A DNA stretch of 64,000 nucleotides from Dryocola boscaweniae (GCF_025215095.1 NZ_JALHAP010000082.1:248001-312000); one strand, 5' to 3'; counted from the first letter of the stretch, positions 35,278 to 43,749 are shown. Made by a program: numbers and translations. Notes: a model not told the origin generated them from the sequence alone.

Positions 35278-36171
35278 ATGACACGTAAAGACGGGCTGCT
35301 GGCGATGCTGGTGGTCGTGGTATGGGGGCTTAATTTTGTAGTGATTAAGATGGGGCTGCATAATATGCCGCCGTTGATGCTGGCAGGGTTACGCTTTTTG
35401 CTGGTGGCTTTCCCCGCGCTGTTATTTGTCTCGCGTCCGAAAATCCCGTTTCGCTTATTAGCAGCCTATGGCCTGACAATCAGTTTCGGCCAGTTCGCCT
35501 TTTTGTTTTGCGCGATTAAATTTGGTATGCCCGCAGGTCTTGCGTCGCTGGTATTACAGGCGCAGGCGTTTTTCACGATTATTCTCGGCGCTTTTGTTTT
35601 CAGAGAAAGGTTGCAGACAAAGCAGATAGCGGGCATCTCGCTTGCCGTGATTGGCGTGTTGATTTTGATTGAAGGCAGCCTTGGCGGACAGCACGTGGCG
35701 CTGCTGGGCTTTATGCTGACGCTGGCCGCGGCGTTTAGCTGGGCGTGCGGCAATATCTTCAATAAAAAAATCATGCAGCTTGCGGCTCCCCCGCAGATCA
35801 TGTCGCTGGTGGTATGGAGCGCGCTTATTCCGGTGATCCCGTTCTTTGTTGCAAGCCTGCTGATGGACGGCCCGGCTTTAATGCTGCAAAGCCTGGTGGC
35901 TATCGATCTCACGACTATTTTGTCACTGGTTTATCTGGCGTTTGTCGCAACCATCGTCGGTTACGGGATTTGGGGCACGTTGCTTGGCCGCTATGAAACC
36001 TGGCGAGTGGCGCCGCTTTCATTACTTGTTCCGGTGGTGGGGATGGCGAGTGCCGCCTTGCTGCTTGACGAAAGGTTAAGCGCCACGCAACTGGTTGGCG
36101 CGGTGCTGATCATGTGTGGGTTGTATATCAATGTGTTTGGTTTGCGGGTACGTAAGCCCGTAGTCGGCTGA
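35278..36171 (+). CDS. eamA: O-acetylserine/cysteine exporter EamA
   Basis: A 297-residue DMT-superfamily exporter with ten membrane helices in two EamA repeats (VVVVWGLNFVVIKMGLHNMP; ERLQTKQIAGISLAVIGVLI; RYETWRVAPLSLLVPVVGMA, SAALLLDERLSA). It is highly similar to E. coli EamA (YdeD), which exports O-acetylserine and cysteine. The start is the ATG at 35278 behind GGGGCGGG; a GTG- or ATG-type start 15 bases earlier lacks spacing. It is divergent from ydeE and convergent with marB. Confidence 0.92.
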   Translation: MTRKDGLLAMLVVVVWGLNFVVIKMGLHNMPPLMLAGLRFLLVAFPALLFVSRPKIPFRLLAAYGLTISFGQFAFLFCAIKFGMPAGLASLVLQAQAFFTIILGAFVFRERLQTKQIAGISLAVIGVLILIEGSLGGQHVALLGFMLTLAAAFSWACGNIFNKKIMQLAAPPQIMSLVVWSALIPVIPFFVASLLMDGPALMLQSLVAIDLTTILSLVYLAFVATIVGYGIWGTLLGRYETWRVAPLSLLVPVVGMASAALLLDERLSATQLVGAVLIMCGLYINVFGLRVRKPVVG

Positions 36172-36177
36172 TGGTGT

Positions 36178-36202
36178 GTCGGGTAAGCAAACGCTACCCG
36201 AC
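36178..36202. terminator. Hairpin between eamA and marB
   Basis: GTCGGGTA and TACCCGAC form a perfect 8-bp stem around AGCAAACGC between two convergent genes. There is no strong T-run, so its role as terminator is probable but not certain. Confidence 0.5.
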
Positions 36203-36211
36203 CCTGATGCA

Positions 36212-36418
36212 CTATTCGTTGCCGTGGTAATAGGGCGCGCCCAACTGTTCTGATTTATCACTGACGGTGTTGCTTGCGCCATTATGATTATCAGAAGGGG
36301 GAATTATCATCCCGCCGTGGTTGGCCTGGGTGACGCTAAAGTTGCCCGGCTGTTCCGCCCATACGTTGCCCGATGCCAGAACCAGAAGCACGGCGGCTGC
36401 GGAGACAAAGCGTTTCAT
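36212..36418 (-). CDS. marB: MarB, periplasmic small protein of the mar operon
   Basis: A 68-residue exported protein. The signal peptide is MKRFVSAAAVLLVLASGNVWA. The mature part ends SDKSEQLGAPYYHGNE, matching the SDKSDALGVPYY ending of E. coli MarB. The start is the ATG at 36416-36418 with GAGGATTTC upstream; an in-frame ATG nine codons earlier lacks a signal-peptide logic. E. coli MarB lowers marA expression from the periplasm by an unknown route. It is third gene of marRAB. Confidence 0.85.
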   Translation of the reverse strand: MKRFVSAAAVLLVLASGNVWAEQPGNFSVTQANHGGMIIPPSDNHNGASNTVSDKSEQLGAPYYHGNE

Positions 36419-36468
36419 GAAATCCTCGTTTACGCCCGTTTGCACAGACGGTTATGTTCGTTTACTGC

Positions 36469-36843
36469 TTAATGGTTAAGAGGGTGAAGATATTTTCCGT
36501 CGCCGGTCAGATGCGTAACGCGATACTTGTGCGGCGGCACGGAAAAATAGTTTTTGAACGTGCGGGTGAGCGTCTGCTGCGACTCAAACCCGTAACGCTC
36601 CGCTAAATAGAGGATCGGCTCGTTGCTGTCTTTAAGCTTCAGAGCAATCTCGGTCAGTTTGCGATTGCGGATGTACTGGCCTAATGAATGGCCGGTCTCT
36701 TTTTTGAACATCCGTTGCAGGTGCCACTTTGAGTAGCCAGAACGCTGGGAAACTTTCTCAAGCGAGAGCGGGGTTTCCAGGTTCTCTTCTATCCAGTCCA
36801 AAATGCTGTGTACTGTTATCGCATCGTTATTGCGTCTGGACAT
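36469..36843 (-). CDS. marA: Multiple antibiotic resistance activator MarA
   Basis: A 124-residue AraC/XylS-family activator made of two helix-turn-helix motifs with no ligand domain (SLEKVSQRSGYSKWHLQRMF; ILYLAERYGFESQQTLTRTF). Both recognition helices match E. coli MarA. It binds marboxes as a monomer and activates acrAB, tolC, micF and its own operon. It follows marR by about 20 bases. It is controlled by MarR repression and autoactivation at the marbox at 37389. Confidence 0.95.
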   Translation of the reverse strand: MSRRNNDAITVHSILDWIEENLETPLSLEKVSQRSGYSKWHLQRMFKKETGHSLGQYIRNRKLTEIALKLKDSNEPILYLAERYGFESQQTLTRTFKNYFSVPPHKYRVTHLTGDGKYLHPLNH

Positions 36844-36863
36844 CGTCTCACCTCTTTTCAGGT

Positions 36864-37298
36864 TTACGGCAATACCTTTTTTAGCAGGTAATGAAGCGTA
36901 TCAACTTCATCTGCCGTCAGGTTTTTTGTTAATTCTTGATGCAGGTCTTGCCCCACAAGGCTGTGACACTTCTCGCACAAGTTTTTCCCCTCAGACGTAA
37001 GCCTGACCAGAACGCCGCGTTTATCATTCGGGTTCGGCAAACGTTCGATCCACCCTTTGCAAAGCAAACGATCGAGCATGCGGGTTAGCGCGCCAAGGTC
37101 CACCGACAGCACTTTTTTTAACTCCACCGGCGTAATACACACTTCACAATAAATGGAGCAGAGCACCTTAAATTGCGTTGACGTGATATCCAGCGGTGAA
37201 AGATAAGTGTTGAGCAGGCGGTCTTTATGCTGATTAACCATGTGAATCAGTCGCCCCAGCGGGATCATTTCGTTAAACAGATCACTTGTGCTTTTCAC
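36864..37298 (-). CDS. marR: Multiple antibiotic resistance repressor MarR
   Basis: A 144-residue winged-helix repressor, same length as E. coli MarR, dimeric, released by salicylate and by copper-catalysed cysteine oxidation. All six E. coli cysteines have counterparts (CSIYCEVCIT, DRLLCKGW, LCEKCHSL), including Cys80. The DNA-recognition region VELKKVLSVDLGALTRMLDR is unchanged. The start is GTG at 37296-37298, as in E. coli, and it abuts operator site II; a longer in-frame reading would translate the operator. Confidence 0.95.
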   Translation of the reverse strand: MKSTSDLFNEMIPLGRLIHMVNQHKDRLLNTYLSPLDITSTQFKVLCSIYCEVCITPVELKKVLSVDLGALTRMLDRLLCKGWIERLPNPNDKRGVLVRLTSEGKNLCEKCHSLVGQDLHQELTKNLTADEVDTLHYLLKKVLP

Positions 37299-37318
37299 TA
37301 TGGTTGCCCAGGCAAGTA
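37299..37318. promoter_or_regulatory. marO site II (MarR operator)
   Basis: On the minus strand this reads TACTTGCCTGGGCAACCATA, nearly identical to the E. coli second MarR site, and ends at the marR GTG start, consistent with repression at or near translation initiation. Confidence 0.85.
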
Positions 37319-37333
37319 GATTAATCACGCGAG

Positions 37334-37362
37334 ATATTATTGCCAGGGCAAGTATAAGTCAA
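37334..37362 (-). promoter_or_regulatory. marRAB promoter with marO site I
   Basis: The minus strand has -35 TTGACT (37357-37362), a 17-base spacer and -10 TAATAT (37334-37339). MarR site I, TACTTGCCCTGGCAATAATA (37335-37354), lies between and over these hexamers, so bound MarR would block RNA polymerase. Confidence 0.88.
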
Positions 37363-37388
37363 CGTGCTGATTCGCCTGGCGCAGAAAG

Positions 37389-37407
37389 ATGCCACGAATA
37401 GCTAAAA
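37389..37407. promoter_or_regulatory. marbox (MarA/SoxS/Rob site)
   Basis: ATGCCACGAATAGCTAAAA matches the E. coli mar marbox (ATGCCACGTTTTGCTAAAT) at the conserved GCCAC and GCTAAA blocks and sits the usual distance upstream of the -35. Confidence 0.75.
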
Positions 37408-37517
37408 CGCCTCGGTTAGCAGGAGAGAATTTATTTTGAAACAACCCGTCTGCGGGAAGTAAAGGCTTTTGATGAGTATACTTGGCGGTTGTAAGTTACG
37501 GACATAAAGGAATTATT

Positions 37518-38186
37518 ATGCTGGAATTAATAAAGGCCATCGGGCTTGGGCTGGTTGTGCTGCTGCCGCTGGCAAACCCGTTGACCACGGTTGCGCTGTT
37601 CCTGGGGCTTGCCGGGAACATGAACAGCAAGGCGCGTAACCGCACGGCGCTTGCGGCCTCCGTGAACGTTTTCATCATTATGATGGTGGCCTACTATGCC
37701 GGGCAGGTGGTAATGAACACCTTCGGCATTTCGATTCCCGGCCTGCGTATAGCCGGGGGATTAATCGTCGGGCTAATCGGTTTTCGAATGCTTTTCCCGC
37801 AGCAAAAAGCGCATGTTTCTCCCGAGTCGAAAACTAAATCTGAAGAGCTGAGCGAAGAGCCGGACGCGAACATTGCATTCGTACCTTTAGCAATGCCGAG
37901 CACCGCGGGGCCGGGGACGATTGCGATGATCATCAGCTCCGCTTCCACGATTAAACACGGCGTGGAATTTACGCCCTGGGTCGTGCTGGTGGCGCCGCCG
38001 CTCATCTTCGGGCTGGTTAGCGTGATTTTATGGGGCAGCCTGCGCAGTTCCGGGGCCATTATGCGTCTCGTGGGTAAAAGCGGCATTGAAGCCATCTCTC
38101 GCCTGATGGGCTTTTTGCTTGTGTGCATGGGCGTGCAGTTCATCATTAACGGCGTGCTGGAAATCATTACCACCTGGCCAAAATAA
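37518..38186 (+). CDS. marC: MarC family inner-membrane protein
   Basis: A 222-residue protein with six hydrophobic segments (IGLGLVVLLPLANPLTTVAL; GISIPGLRIAGGLIVGLIGF; LAMPSTAGPGTIAMIISSA; GFLLVCMGVQFIINGVLEII). Near-identical in length and layout to E. coli MarC. Despite its name it is not required for multidrug resistance in E. coli and its role is unknown. The start is the ATG at 37518 after AAAGGAATT. Divergent from marRAB. Confidence 0.92.
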   Translation: MLELIKAIGLGLVVLLPLANPLTTVALFLGLAGNMNSKARNRTALAASVNVFIIMMVAYYAGQVVMNTFGISIPGLRIAGGLIVGLIGFRMLFPQQKAHVSPESKTKSEELSEEPDANIAFVPLAMPSTAGPGTIAMIISSASTIKHGVEFTPWVVLVAPPLIFGLVSVILWGSLRSSGAIMRLVGKSGIEAISRLMGFLLVCMGVQFIINGVLEIITTWPK

Positions 38187-38195
38187 GGGAATGAG

Positions 38196-38435
38196 ATGAA
38201 AAACTTAAAGCTACCCAACGATGACTACCAGAACGTTGTGGCGCATATCGTCGATTATATGGAAGACAAGCACGACCTCCAGTTGGGGCAGTTTGAAGCC
38301 GAGTTCTTCCTTGATGAACTGGTAAAAAAGATCGCGCCGCTTTTTTATAACCAGGGACTTAATAAAGCCATGGACGTTATCCAAAACAACGTGCTGACGC
38401 TCGAAGAGCTGCTGGATCTGGAAAAGGAAGTCTGA
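38196..38435 (+). CDS. DUF2164 family protein
   Basis: A 79-residue acidic cytosolic protein (MKNLKLPNDDYQNVVAHIVD...LTLEELLDLEKEV). The FEAEFFLDELVKKIAPLFYNQG core matches the DUF2164 pattern. GGGAATGAG precedes the ATG. It lies ten bases after marC and is probably co-transcribed. Function is unknown. Confidence 0.7.
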   Translation: MKNLKLPNDDYQNVVAHIVDYMEDKHDLQLGQFEAEFFLDELVKKIAPLFYNQGLNKAMDVIQNNVLTLEELLDLEKEV

Positions 38436-38486
38436 GGCGGATCTGCCCGTGAACGCTCGGAAAAAGCCAACTTCAAAAATACCCAT

Positions 38487-38512
38487 CCGGGCGGTGGCAT
38501 CCCACCGCCCGG
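38487..38512. terminator. Strong GC hairpin between DUF2164 gene and sotB
   Basis: CCGGGCGGTGG and CCACCGCCCGG form a perfect 11-bp stem with loop CATC between convergent genes; CTTCAAAAA upstream gives U-residues for the minus-strand transcript. Confidence 0.8.
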
Positions 38513-38519
38513 GCCACCT

Positions 38520-39716
38520 TTAGCCGTGGTGCGGCTGTTCTTCAAGCGCCACCGGCCAGCGGCGGAAAATCAGCACCGACCAGATCAACGCGGCGAGCGC
38601 CGGGATCGCGCCAACCAGCCCGATGCCGGACATAGAAAAATGCAGGCTGACCTGATTTCCCAACAGCGCTCCGGCACCAATTCCGATATTGAATATTCCT
38701 GAGAAGAGCGACATTGCCACGTCCGTGGCGTCCGGCGCCAGCGCCAGGACTTTTACCTGCATGCCAAGGCCAATCACCATAATGGCGATCCCCCAGAACA
38801 TGCTCAGCACCGTCAGATTCACGTTGCTGGTGGAGGCGGGCAGCAGCAATACAAGGCACAGCACCAGCAGCGCTATCGCTCCGCTAATCAGCGGCGAGGC
38901 ATATTTATTACCCAGTTTGCCAAACAGAATGCTGCCCAGAATGCCGGTGCCCCCCAGAACTAAAAGCAGCAACGTCGCAAAGTTTGCGCTCAGTCCGGCA
39001 ACGTTTTGCACAAAGGGTTCGATGTAGCTGTACGCGGTGTAGTGCGCTGTTACAACAACCGCTGTCAGCACGTAGATGCTCACCAGAGCCGGGCGACGGA
39101 ACAGCTCCGGTACGCTGCTAAGCGAGCCTGAATGTTCGCTTGGCAGCTTCGGCAACAGCTTCATCAGGCAGACCAGCGTAATGGCGGCCACAACGCCAAT
39201 CGCAAAGAAGGTGGTGCGCCAGCCAAAATATTGTCCGACGATCCTGCCCAGCGGTAATCCTAAGACCATCGCCAGCGCGGTGCCGGTGGCGATCAGGCTC
39301 AGCGCCTGCGCTTTTTTACCCGCAGGCGCCATACGAATGGCCAGCGAGGCCGTAATCGACCAGAAAATTGCGTGGGCAAAAGCGATGCCGATGCGGCTAA
39401 TCACCAGCACGGTAAAATTCCAGGCGAGGAAAGAGAGCACGTGGCTGCCGATAAACAACACGAAGATGCCGATTAACAATTTGCGGCGTTCTACCTGGCT
39501 TGTCAGCAGCATAAACGGCAGCGACATTAATGCCACAACCCAGGCGTAGATGGTGAGCATGATGCCGACCTGCGCCGTCTCCATGCCGAAACTGCCGGCA
39601 ATATCCGACAGCAGCCCGACAGGCACAAATTCAGTGGTATTAAAGATAAATGCCGCGACAGCAAGAGTAACGACCCGCAGCCACGCTGTTCGGCGTGAGA
39701 CTGAGCTTAGTGTCAT
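38520..39716 (-). CDS. sotB: MFS sugar/L-arabinose efflux transporter SotB
   Basis: A 398-residue, 12-helix carrier of the DHA1 group, about the length of E. coli SotB (YdeA, 396). Characteristic blocks are NTTEFVPVGLLSDIAGSFGM, LPFMLLTSQVERRKLLIGIF, GIAFAHAIFWSITASLAIRM, AGKKAQALSLIATGTALAMV and the cytosolic end PVALEEQPHHG. In E. coli it exports arabinose and IPTG. Synteny with marC agrees. Confidence 0.9.
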   Translation of the reverse strand: MTLSSVSRRTAWLRVVTLAVAAFIFNTTEFVPVGLLSDIAGSFGMETAQVGIMLTIYAWVVALMSLPFMLLTSQVERRKLLIGIFVLFIGSHVLSFLAWNFTVLVISRIGIAFAHAIFWSITASLAIRMAPAGKKAQALSLIATGTALAMVLGLPLGRIVGQYFGWRTTFFAIGVVAAITLVCLMKLLPKLPSEHSGSLSSVPELFRRPALVSIYVLTAVVVTAHYTAYSYIEPFVQNVAGLSANFATLLLLVLGGTGILGSILFGKLGNKYASPLISGAIALLVLCLVLLLPASTSNVNLTVLSMFWGIAIMVIGLGMQVKVLALAPDATDVAMSLFSGIFNIGIGAGALLGNQVSLHFSMSGIGLVGAIPALAALIWSVLIFRRWPVALEEQPHHG

Positions 39717-39917
39717 AAAATAGATTCGCGTTGATATTTAAAGGTCAGAAGAGAAGGCGATCATAAAACCATCAATCGGGTCATACAACTCATTTTGTGA
39801 TTTATATCTCATTTTTTTGTCCTGCTGTGAGCGCATAAAAAAATGCATGCGAGAAAGCGGTCTCTCATGGCATGGTAGGGGGTATGCAGTCACAAATAAC
39901 AACATGAGGTTTATGTT

Positions 39918-40709
39918 ATGCAACCAATTGACTTTTATATGGTAGATGCTTTCGCTGATTCCACTTTCGGCGGCAATGCTGCGGCTGTATGTCCGCTCAC
40001 AGAATGGCTGCCCGATGACACCTTGCTGAAGATGTCAAAACAGCATAATCAGTCGGAAACGGCTTTCTTTGTCACCACGGATGAAGGTTTTGAGCTGCGC
40101 TGGTTTACCACCCAGGGTGAAATAAATTTGTGCGGCCATGCGACGCTTGCCGCAGCGCACGTAATCTTTGAATACTTCGATTATCCGCAGACGACAATTC
40201 ATTTCTCCACGCGTTTTGTCGGTCCGCTTAGCGTTACGCGCAACGGCGAATGGTTAACGCTCGATTTCCCGGCGTGGGACAGCGAGCCGGTCATGCCGTT
40301 GCCGCTGCTGCTTGAAACGCTGGGGATAGGCGAATGCAAAGAAGTGCGCGTGGCGCGTGATTATATGGTCGTGCTGGAATCACAGCAGCAGGTCGAAGCC
40401 GTGCGTGCGGATATAAATGCCATGATCCCGCTGGATAAAATGGTCTGCATCACAGCGCCAGGAGAGGGCGAATATGATTTTGTCAGCCGTTTCTTCTGTC
40501 CAGGCGAGGCGGTGCCGGAAGATCCGGTTACCGGTTCAACGCACAGCATGCTGATCCCTTACTGGGCTGAAAAACTGGGTAAAACGCGGATGATGGCCCG
40601 TCAGGTATCGGAGCGTGGCGGGGATTTGCGTTGCCAGCTAGTAGGCGATCGCGTGCTTATCGGCGGGAAGGCGGTGACTTATCTGATTGGGAAAGTGTTG
40701 CTGCGTTAG
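39918..40709 (+). CDS. PhzF-family isomerase/epimerase
   Basis: A 263-residue protein with the diaminopimelate-epimerase-like double barrel of PhzF. The N-terminal FYMVDAFADSTFGGNAAAVC and the likely catalytic Glu47 in QSETAFF are present, with the pseudo-active-site blocks LCGHATLAAAHV and EDPVTGSTHSML. These are the phosphate-loop-like elements of the family. The closest well-known enterobacterial relative is YddE, whose substrate is unknown. GAGG precedes the ATG by eight bases. The 200 bases upstream are shared with divergent sotB and hold its promoter. Confidence 0.8.
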   Translation: MQPIDFYMVDAFADSTFGGNAAAVCPLTEWLPDDTLLKMSKQHNQSETAFFVTTDEGFELRWFTTQGEINLCGHATLAAAHVIFEYFDYPQTTIHFSTRFVGPLSVTRNGEWLTLDFPAWDSEPVMPLPLLLETLGIGECKEVRVARDYMVVLESQQQVEAVRADINAMIPLDKMVCITAPGEGEYDFVSRFFCPGEAVPEDPVTGSTHSMLIPYWAEKLGKTRMMARQVSERGGDLRCQLVGDRVLIGGKAVTYLIGKVLLR

Positions 40710-40744
40710 CGGGCCCCCGGTTGCTCATTGTTATGGAGAAAATC

Positions 40745-41782
40745 ATGAGTTTGATTAAAACGTTGCTGGCGGTATCGGTTGCCGCTTGTTTGTTACCAGG
40801 GGTGGCAAGCGCTGCAAAAATATTGACCTATACCGATCATGAACCCCTGGGCGGCATGCGAACCCAGTTCATTAAGGACGTCTTTTTCCCGGCTATTGAG
40901 AAAGAATCCCACGGGCGTCTGAAAGTAGAGGCGCACTGGAACGGCGAATTATCAACAAGTTATAACGCATTAAAAACCGTCGCTGCGGGCAAGAATGTCG
41001 ATATGGCCATTGTGGTGCCTGAATACACGCCTGATGTGTTTCCTCTGCAACAGATTTTCAAAAGTTTCCCGGTCGGGCCCGTCGGTGATAAACAAATTGA
41101 ATTTTTCCGCCGGGTTTATGCCGATGTTCCTGCTTTTCCTGAGGAGTTACAGAAAGCCAACGTTGTTAATCTGTTTTTTGCGACGGGCTATCCCGTGGCC
41201 TTCTTCAGCACAAAGCCGCTAAAAACGCTGGATGACATTAAAGGCACCAAATGGCGAACCGCCAGTTTCTGGCATCAGGATTTTTTGAAGAACGCCGGGG
41301 CCATTCCTGTTTCTATGCCGTGGAATGACGGCATCTATAAAGCGCTGGAAGCGGGAACGCTGGATGGGTTGATGGTTAACGTGGACAGCGGTTATCAGCT
41401 TAAAGTGCATAAAACTGCACCCGACATCCTGGTATCGAAAGATTTATGGTTAGGGCATGTCTATCTTCTGGTGATGAACAAGCAAACCTGGGACGGGCTA
41501 GCTAAAGAAGATCGTGAGGCGATTAGCCGGGCGGCTGAAATAGCCTATCAATCTTTAGGCGCCGTGATGGATAAGAGCATGGGTTCCCAGATTGAAGAGC
41601 TGAAAAAAGAGGGCGCATCCGTTCGGGTTTTGAAAAAGGATGAGGTGATGAAATGGCAAGCCGCCACCCGTTATCAGGAAGTGCAGGCGAGCTGGGTGAA
41701 AGAACAAGAAGCAAAAGGCGTGAAAGCAGCCGGTGCGACGATGGATAAAGTCACTCACATTATGAATGACACAATGAAGTAA
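40745..41782 (+). CDS. TRAP-type (DctP) substrate-binding protein, orphan
   Basis: A 345-residue periplasmic protein with a Sec signal (MSLIKTLLAVSVAACLLPGV, cut near ASAA). The DctP fold is indicated by GGMRTQFIKDVFFPAIEKES, LKTVAAGKNVDMAIV, LKTLDDIKGTKWRTASFWHQ and the family loop MPWNDGIYKALEAGTLDGLM that bears the carboxylate-binding region. The ATG at 40745 is chosen because GGAG lies seven bases upstream; an in-frame ATG at 40733 overlaps that site. No DctQ or DctM membrane genes are adjacent, which is unusual for a TRAP receptor. It ends in a bidirectional terminator. Confidence 0.75.
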   Translation: MSLIKTLLAVSVAACLLPGVASAAKILTYTDHEPLGGMRTQFIKDVFFPAIEKESHGRLKVEAHWNGELSTSYNALKTVAAGKNVDMAIVVPEYTPDVFPLQQIFKSFPVGPVGDKQIEFFRRVYADVPAFPEELQKANVVNLFFATGYPVAFFSTKPLKTLDDIKGTKWRTASFWHQDFLKNAGAIPVSMPWNDGIYKALEAGTLDGLMVNVDSGYQLKVHKTAPDILVSKDLWLGHVYLLVMNKQTWDGLAKEDREAISRAAEIAYQSLGAVMDKSMGSQIEELKKEGASVRVLKKDEVMKWQAATRYQEVQASWVKEQEAKGVKAAGATMDKVTHIMNDTMK

Positions 41783-41810
41783 CGCTTTCTCGAATATTTC
41801 AACGGTTAAG

Positions 41811-41837
41811 AAAATGCCCCGACGAGGGGCGTTTTTG
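41811..41837. terminator. Bidirectional rho-independent terminator
   Basis: AAAATGCCCC-GACGA-GGGGCGTTTTTG: a GC stem flanked by A- and T-runs between the convergent TRAP receptor and lactate-dehydrogenase-family genes. Confidence 0.88.
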
Positions 41838-41838
41838 T

Positions 41839-42783
41839 TTACGGCAAACGCTGAATATTCGCTTTAATTACCGCCACAGAATGAGCAAACTTCTGCTGTT
41901 CATCTGCGGCAAGCTGTAATTCAATCACCTGCTGTACGCCGCTTTGCGCCAGTACCGCGGGCACGCCAACCGCCACATCTGTTTCACCGTATTCGCCGTC
42001 CAGAATGCAGGAAATCGCCAGCGCCCGGTGGCTGCCGGTGAAAATATTACGGCAGATTTCGGCGATGGTTCCGGCAATGCCATACTCCGTACAGCCTTTG
42101 CGGGCGTAAATTTCGAAGCCCTGCTTACGCACCTTTTCAGCAAGGCCTGTCATATCCAGGTTCTTACCCACTTTGCGCTGATAGACCTGGGCAACAGGCG
42201 AGCCGTAAACCGACGAATGCGACCAGACCGGGAACTGGGTATCGCCATGCTCGCCGAGAATAAACGCATCGATGCTTTGCGCGCCGATATCCAGCGCTTC
42301 TGCAAGCGCACGACGCAGGCGCGTGGTATCCAGCCAGACGCCGGTGCCGATCACCTGGCTGCGCGGTAAACCGGAGAGTTTCCAGACCTGCCAGGTGATG
42401 ATGTCGCAGGGATTAGTGGCAATCAGGAAAATGCCTTTAAAGCCATTGCTCATCATATCAGGCACTATTTTCGCCACGATGCGCGCCGTGTTGGTCAGTT
42501 CATCAAGTCGACTCTGGCCGGGCTTGAGCGCACCGCCGGAAACGGTGATCACGGCGATATCCACATCCGCACATTCACGCGCTTCACGAGTGCTGATTTT
42601 CATCATGCCAGGCATATAGGCTGCGGCGTCTGATAAATCCTGGCAATGGCCTTCCACGCGTTGTTTATCTAAGTCCACGAGGATCAGCTCTTCGCAGATA
42701 TTCTGGTTCAATAAGGCATAGGCTGCGGACACGCCGACGTTTCCTGTGCCGATAATCATCACCTTACGAGCTTTTGTATTCAT
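41839..42783 (-). CDS. L-lactate/malate dehydrogenase family enzyme (L-2-hydroxyacid dehydrogenase)
   Basis: A 314-residue NAD-dependent enzyme of the classical LDH fold. NAD motif GTGNVGVSAAYALL, substrate Arg92 (R109 in LDH numbering), Asn124, Asp152, Arg155 (R171) in LDTTRLRR and catalytic His179 (H195) in LGEHGDTQFPVW are all present. The specificity residue that is Gln102 in lactate dehydrogenases and Arg102 in malate dehydrogenases is Leu86 here (GALKPGQSR). A hydrophobic residue there suggests larger, uncharged 2-oxo acids, as in L-2-hydroxyisocaproate dehydrogenase. E. coli has no close equivalent. The gene stands alone between a terminator and yneJ. Confidence 0.78.
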   Translation of the reverse strand: MNTKARKVMIIGTGNVGVSAAYALLNQNICEELILVDLDKQRVEGHCQDLSDAAAYMPGMMKISTREARECADVDIAVITVSGGALKPGQSRLDELTNTARIVAKIVPDMMSNGFKGIFLIATNPCDIITWQVWKLSGLPRSQVIGTGVWLDTTRLRRALAEALDIGAQSIDAFILGEHGDTQFPVWSHSSVYGSPVAQVYQRKVGKNLDMTGLAEKVRKQGFEIYARKGCTEYGIAGTIAEICRNIFTGSHRALAISCILDGEYGETDVAVGVPAVLAQSGVQQVIELQLAADEQQKFAHSVAVIKANIQRLP

Positions 42784-42897
42784 TCTGATTGAGCCTGAGG
42801 GTTATTCTCACAGTCTGCGGCTAAGTTACACCTAACGGGTAACAGGAAAAAATCAGTTTTTCTTATGCGCCGCCAAATCTGGTGAGTTGCCATATCG

Positions 42898-43749
42898 CTA
42901 TTCCAGCAGCCCAATAAACGCCTCAAGCTGACGAGTTTTCGCGCCGCGCCGCCAGATAAGCCAGGTTTTCAGATAGCGCCAGTCGGGGGGTAACGGCCAG
43001 GCGCTCGCCTGATGGCTGCCGGGCATGCTTTCGAGCATGCTGCGCGGCATTAAAGCCAGGCCCGCTCCGGCGATGACGCAGGCGAGCATGCCGTGGTAGG
43101 ACTCCATTTCGTGAATTTTCCCCGGTATCGCCTGGTCATGATGGAACCAGCTCTCAAAATGGCGGCGATACGAGCAGTTCGCCCGAAAAGCGTAGATATT
43201 CGCCCCGTTAACCTGCTGCGCATGCGCTATCGGAGCGTGATCGACAGGCGCTACGATCACCATTTCCTCTTCATAGACGGCAAGCCCATCCAGAGCGGGA
43301 TGCAAAACCGGCCCATCGACGAAAGCCGCCGATAGTCTCCCTTCCAGCACGCCATCAATCTGGTCGCCGGACGGCCCGGTGGAAAGCGAAAGCTGAATTT
43401 TTGGGTAACGTTGATTAAACGTCGCCAGCACGCCTGGGATCCGGACGGCGGCGGTGCTTTCCAGCGACCCCAGCGCCAGCATCCCCTGCGGCTCGTTGCC
43501 GGAAACCACCATTCTTGCTTCGTCCACCAGCTCAAGGATGCGTTTGCTGTAATGCAAAAAGCTGTGCCCGGCGGGGGCGAGCTTCAGGCGCTGGTTTTCA
43601 CGAATAAACAAATCAACGCCCAGATCCGCCTCCAGTTGTTTAATGCGGGTGGTGAGATTAGACGGCACGCGGTGCACCTTCTGAGCGGCGGCGTGAATGC
43701 TGCCGGTCTCCGCGACGGTCGTAAACATTTCAAGCTGGATAAGATCCAT
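42898..43749 (-). CDS. yneJ: LysR-family regulator YneJ (PtrR-like)
   Basis: A 283-residue LysR regulator. The winged helix MDLIQLEMFTTVAETGSIHA and KVHRVPSNLTTRIKQLEADL, the effector blocks LGSLESTAAVRIPGVLATFN and FRANCSYRRHFESWF, and MESYHGMLACVIAGAG match E. coli YneJ closely. It is divergent from sad, as in E. coli, and is expected to control that gene in putrescine/4-aminobutyrate use. Confidence 0.9.
   Translation of the reverse strand: MDLIQLEMFTTVAETGSIHAAAQKVHRVPSNLTTRIKQLEADLGVDLFIRENQRLKLAPAGHSFLHYSKRILELVDEARMVVSGNEPQGMLALGSLESTAAVRIPGVLATFNQRYPKIQLSLSTGPSGDQIDGVLEGRLSAAFVDGPVLHPALDGLAVYEEEMVIVAPVDHAPIAHAQQVNGANIYAFRANCSYRRHFESWFHHDQAIPGKIHEMESYHGMLACVIAGAGLALMPRSMLESMPGSHQASAWPLPPDWRYLKTWLIWRRGAKTRQLEAFIGLLE

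Noticed and set aside
39049..39057. GTTACAACA in sotB resembling the reverse of a Tus-binding Ter core.
   Set aside because: Only nine bases match and the flanking conserved positions (TA before, T after) are wrong; it is in coding sequence.
40710..40725. GG-N10-GC arrangement (CGGGCCCCCGGTTGCT) before the TRAP receptor gene, sigma-54-like.
   Set aside because: The -24 block lacks TGGCA and the implied leader would be only about 10 bases long.
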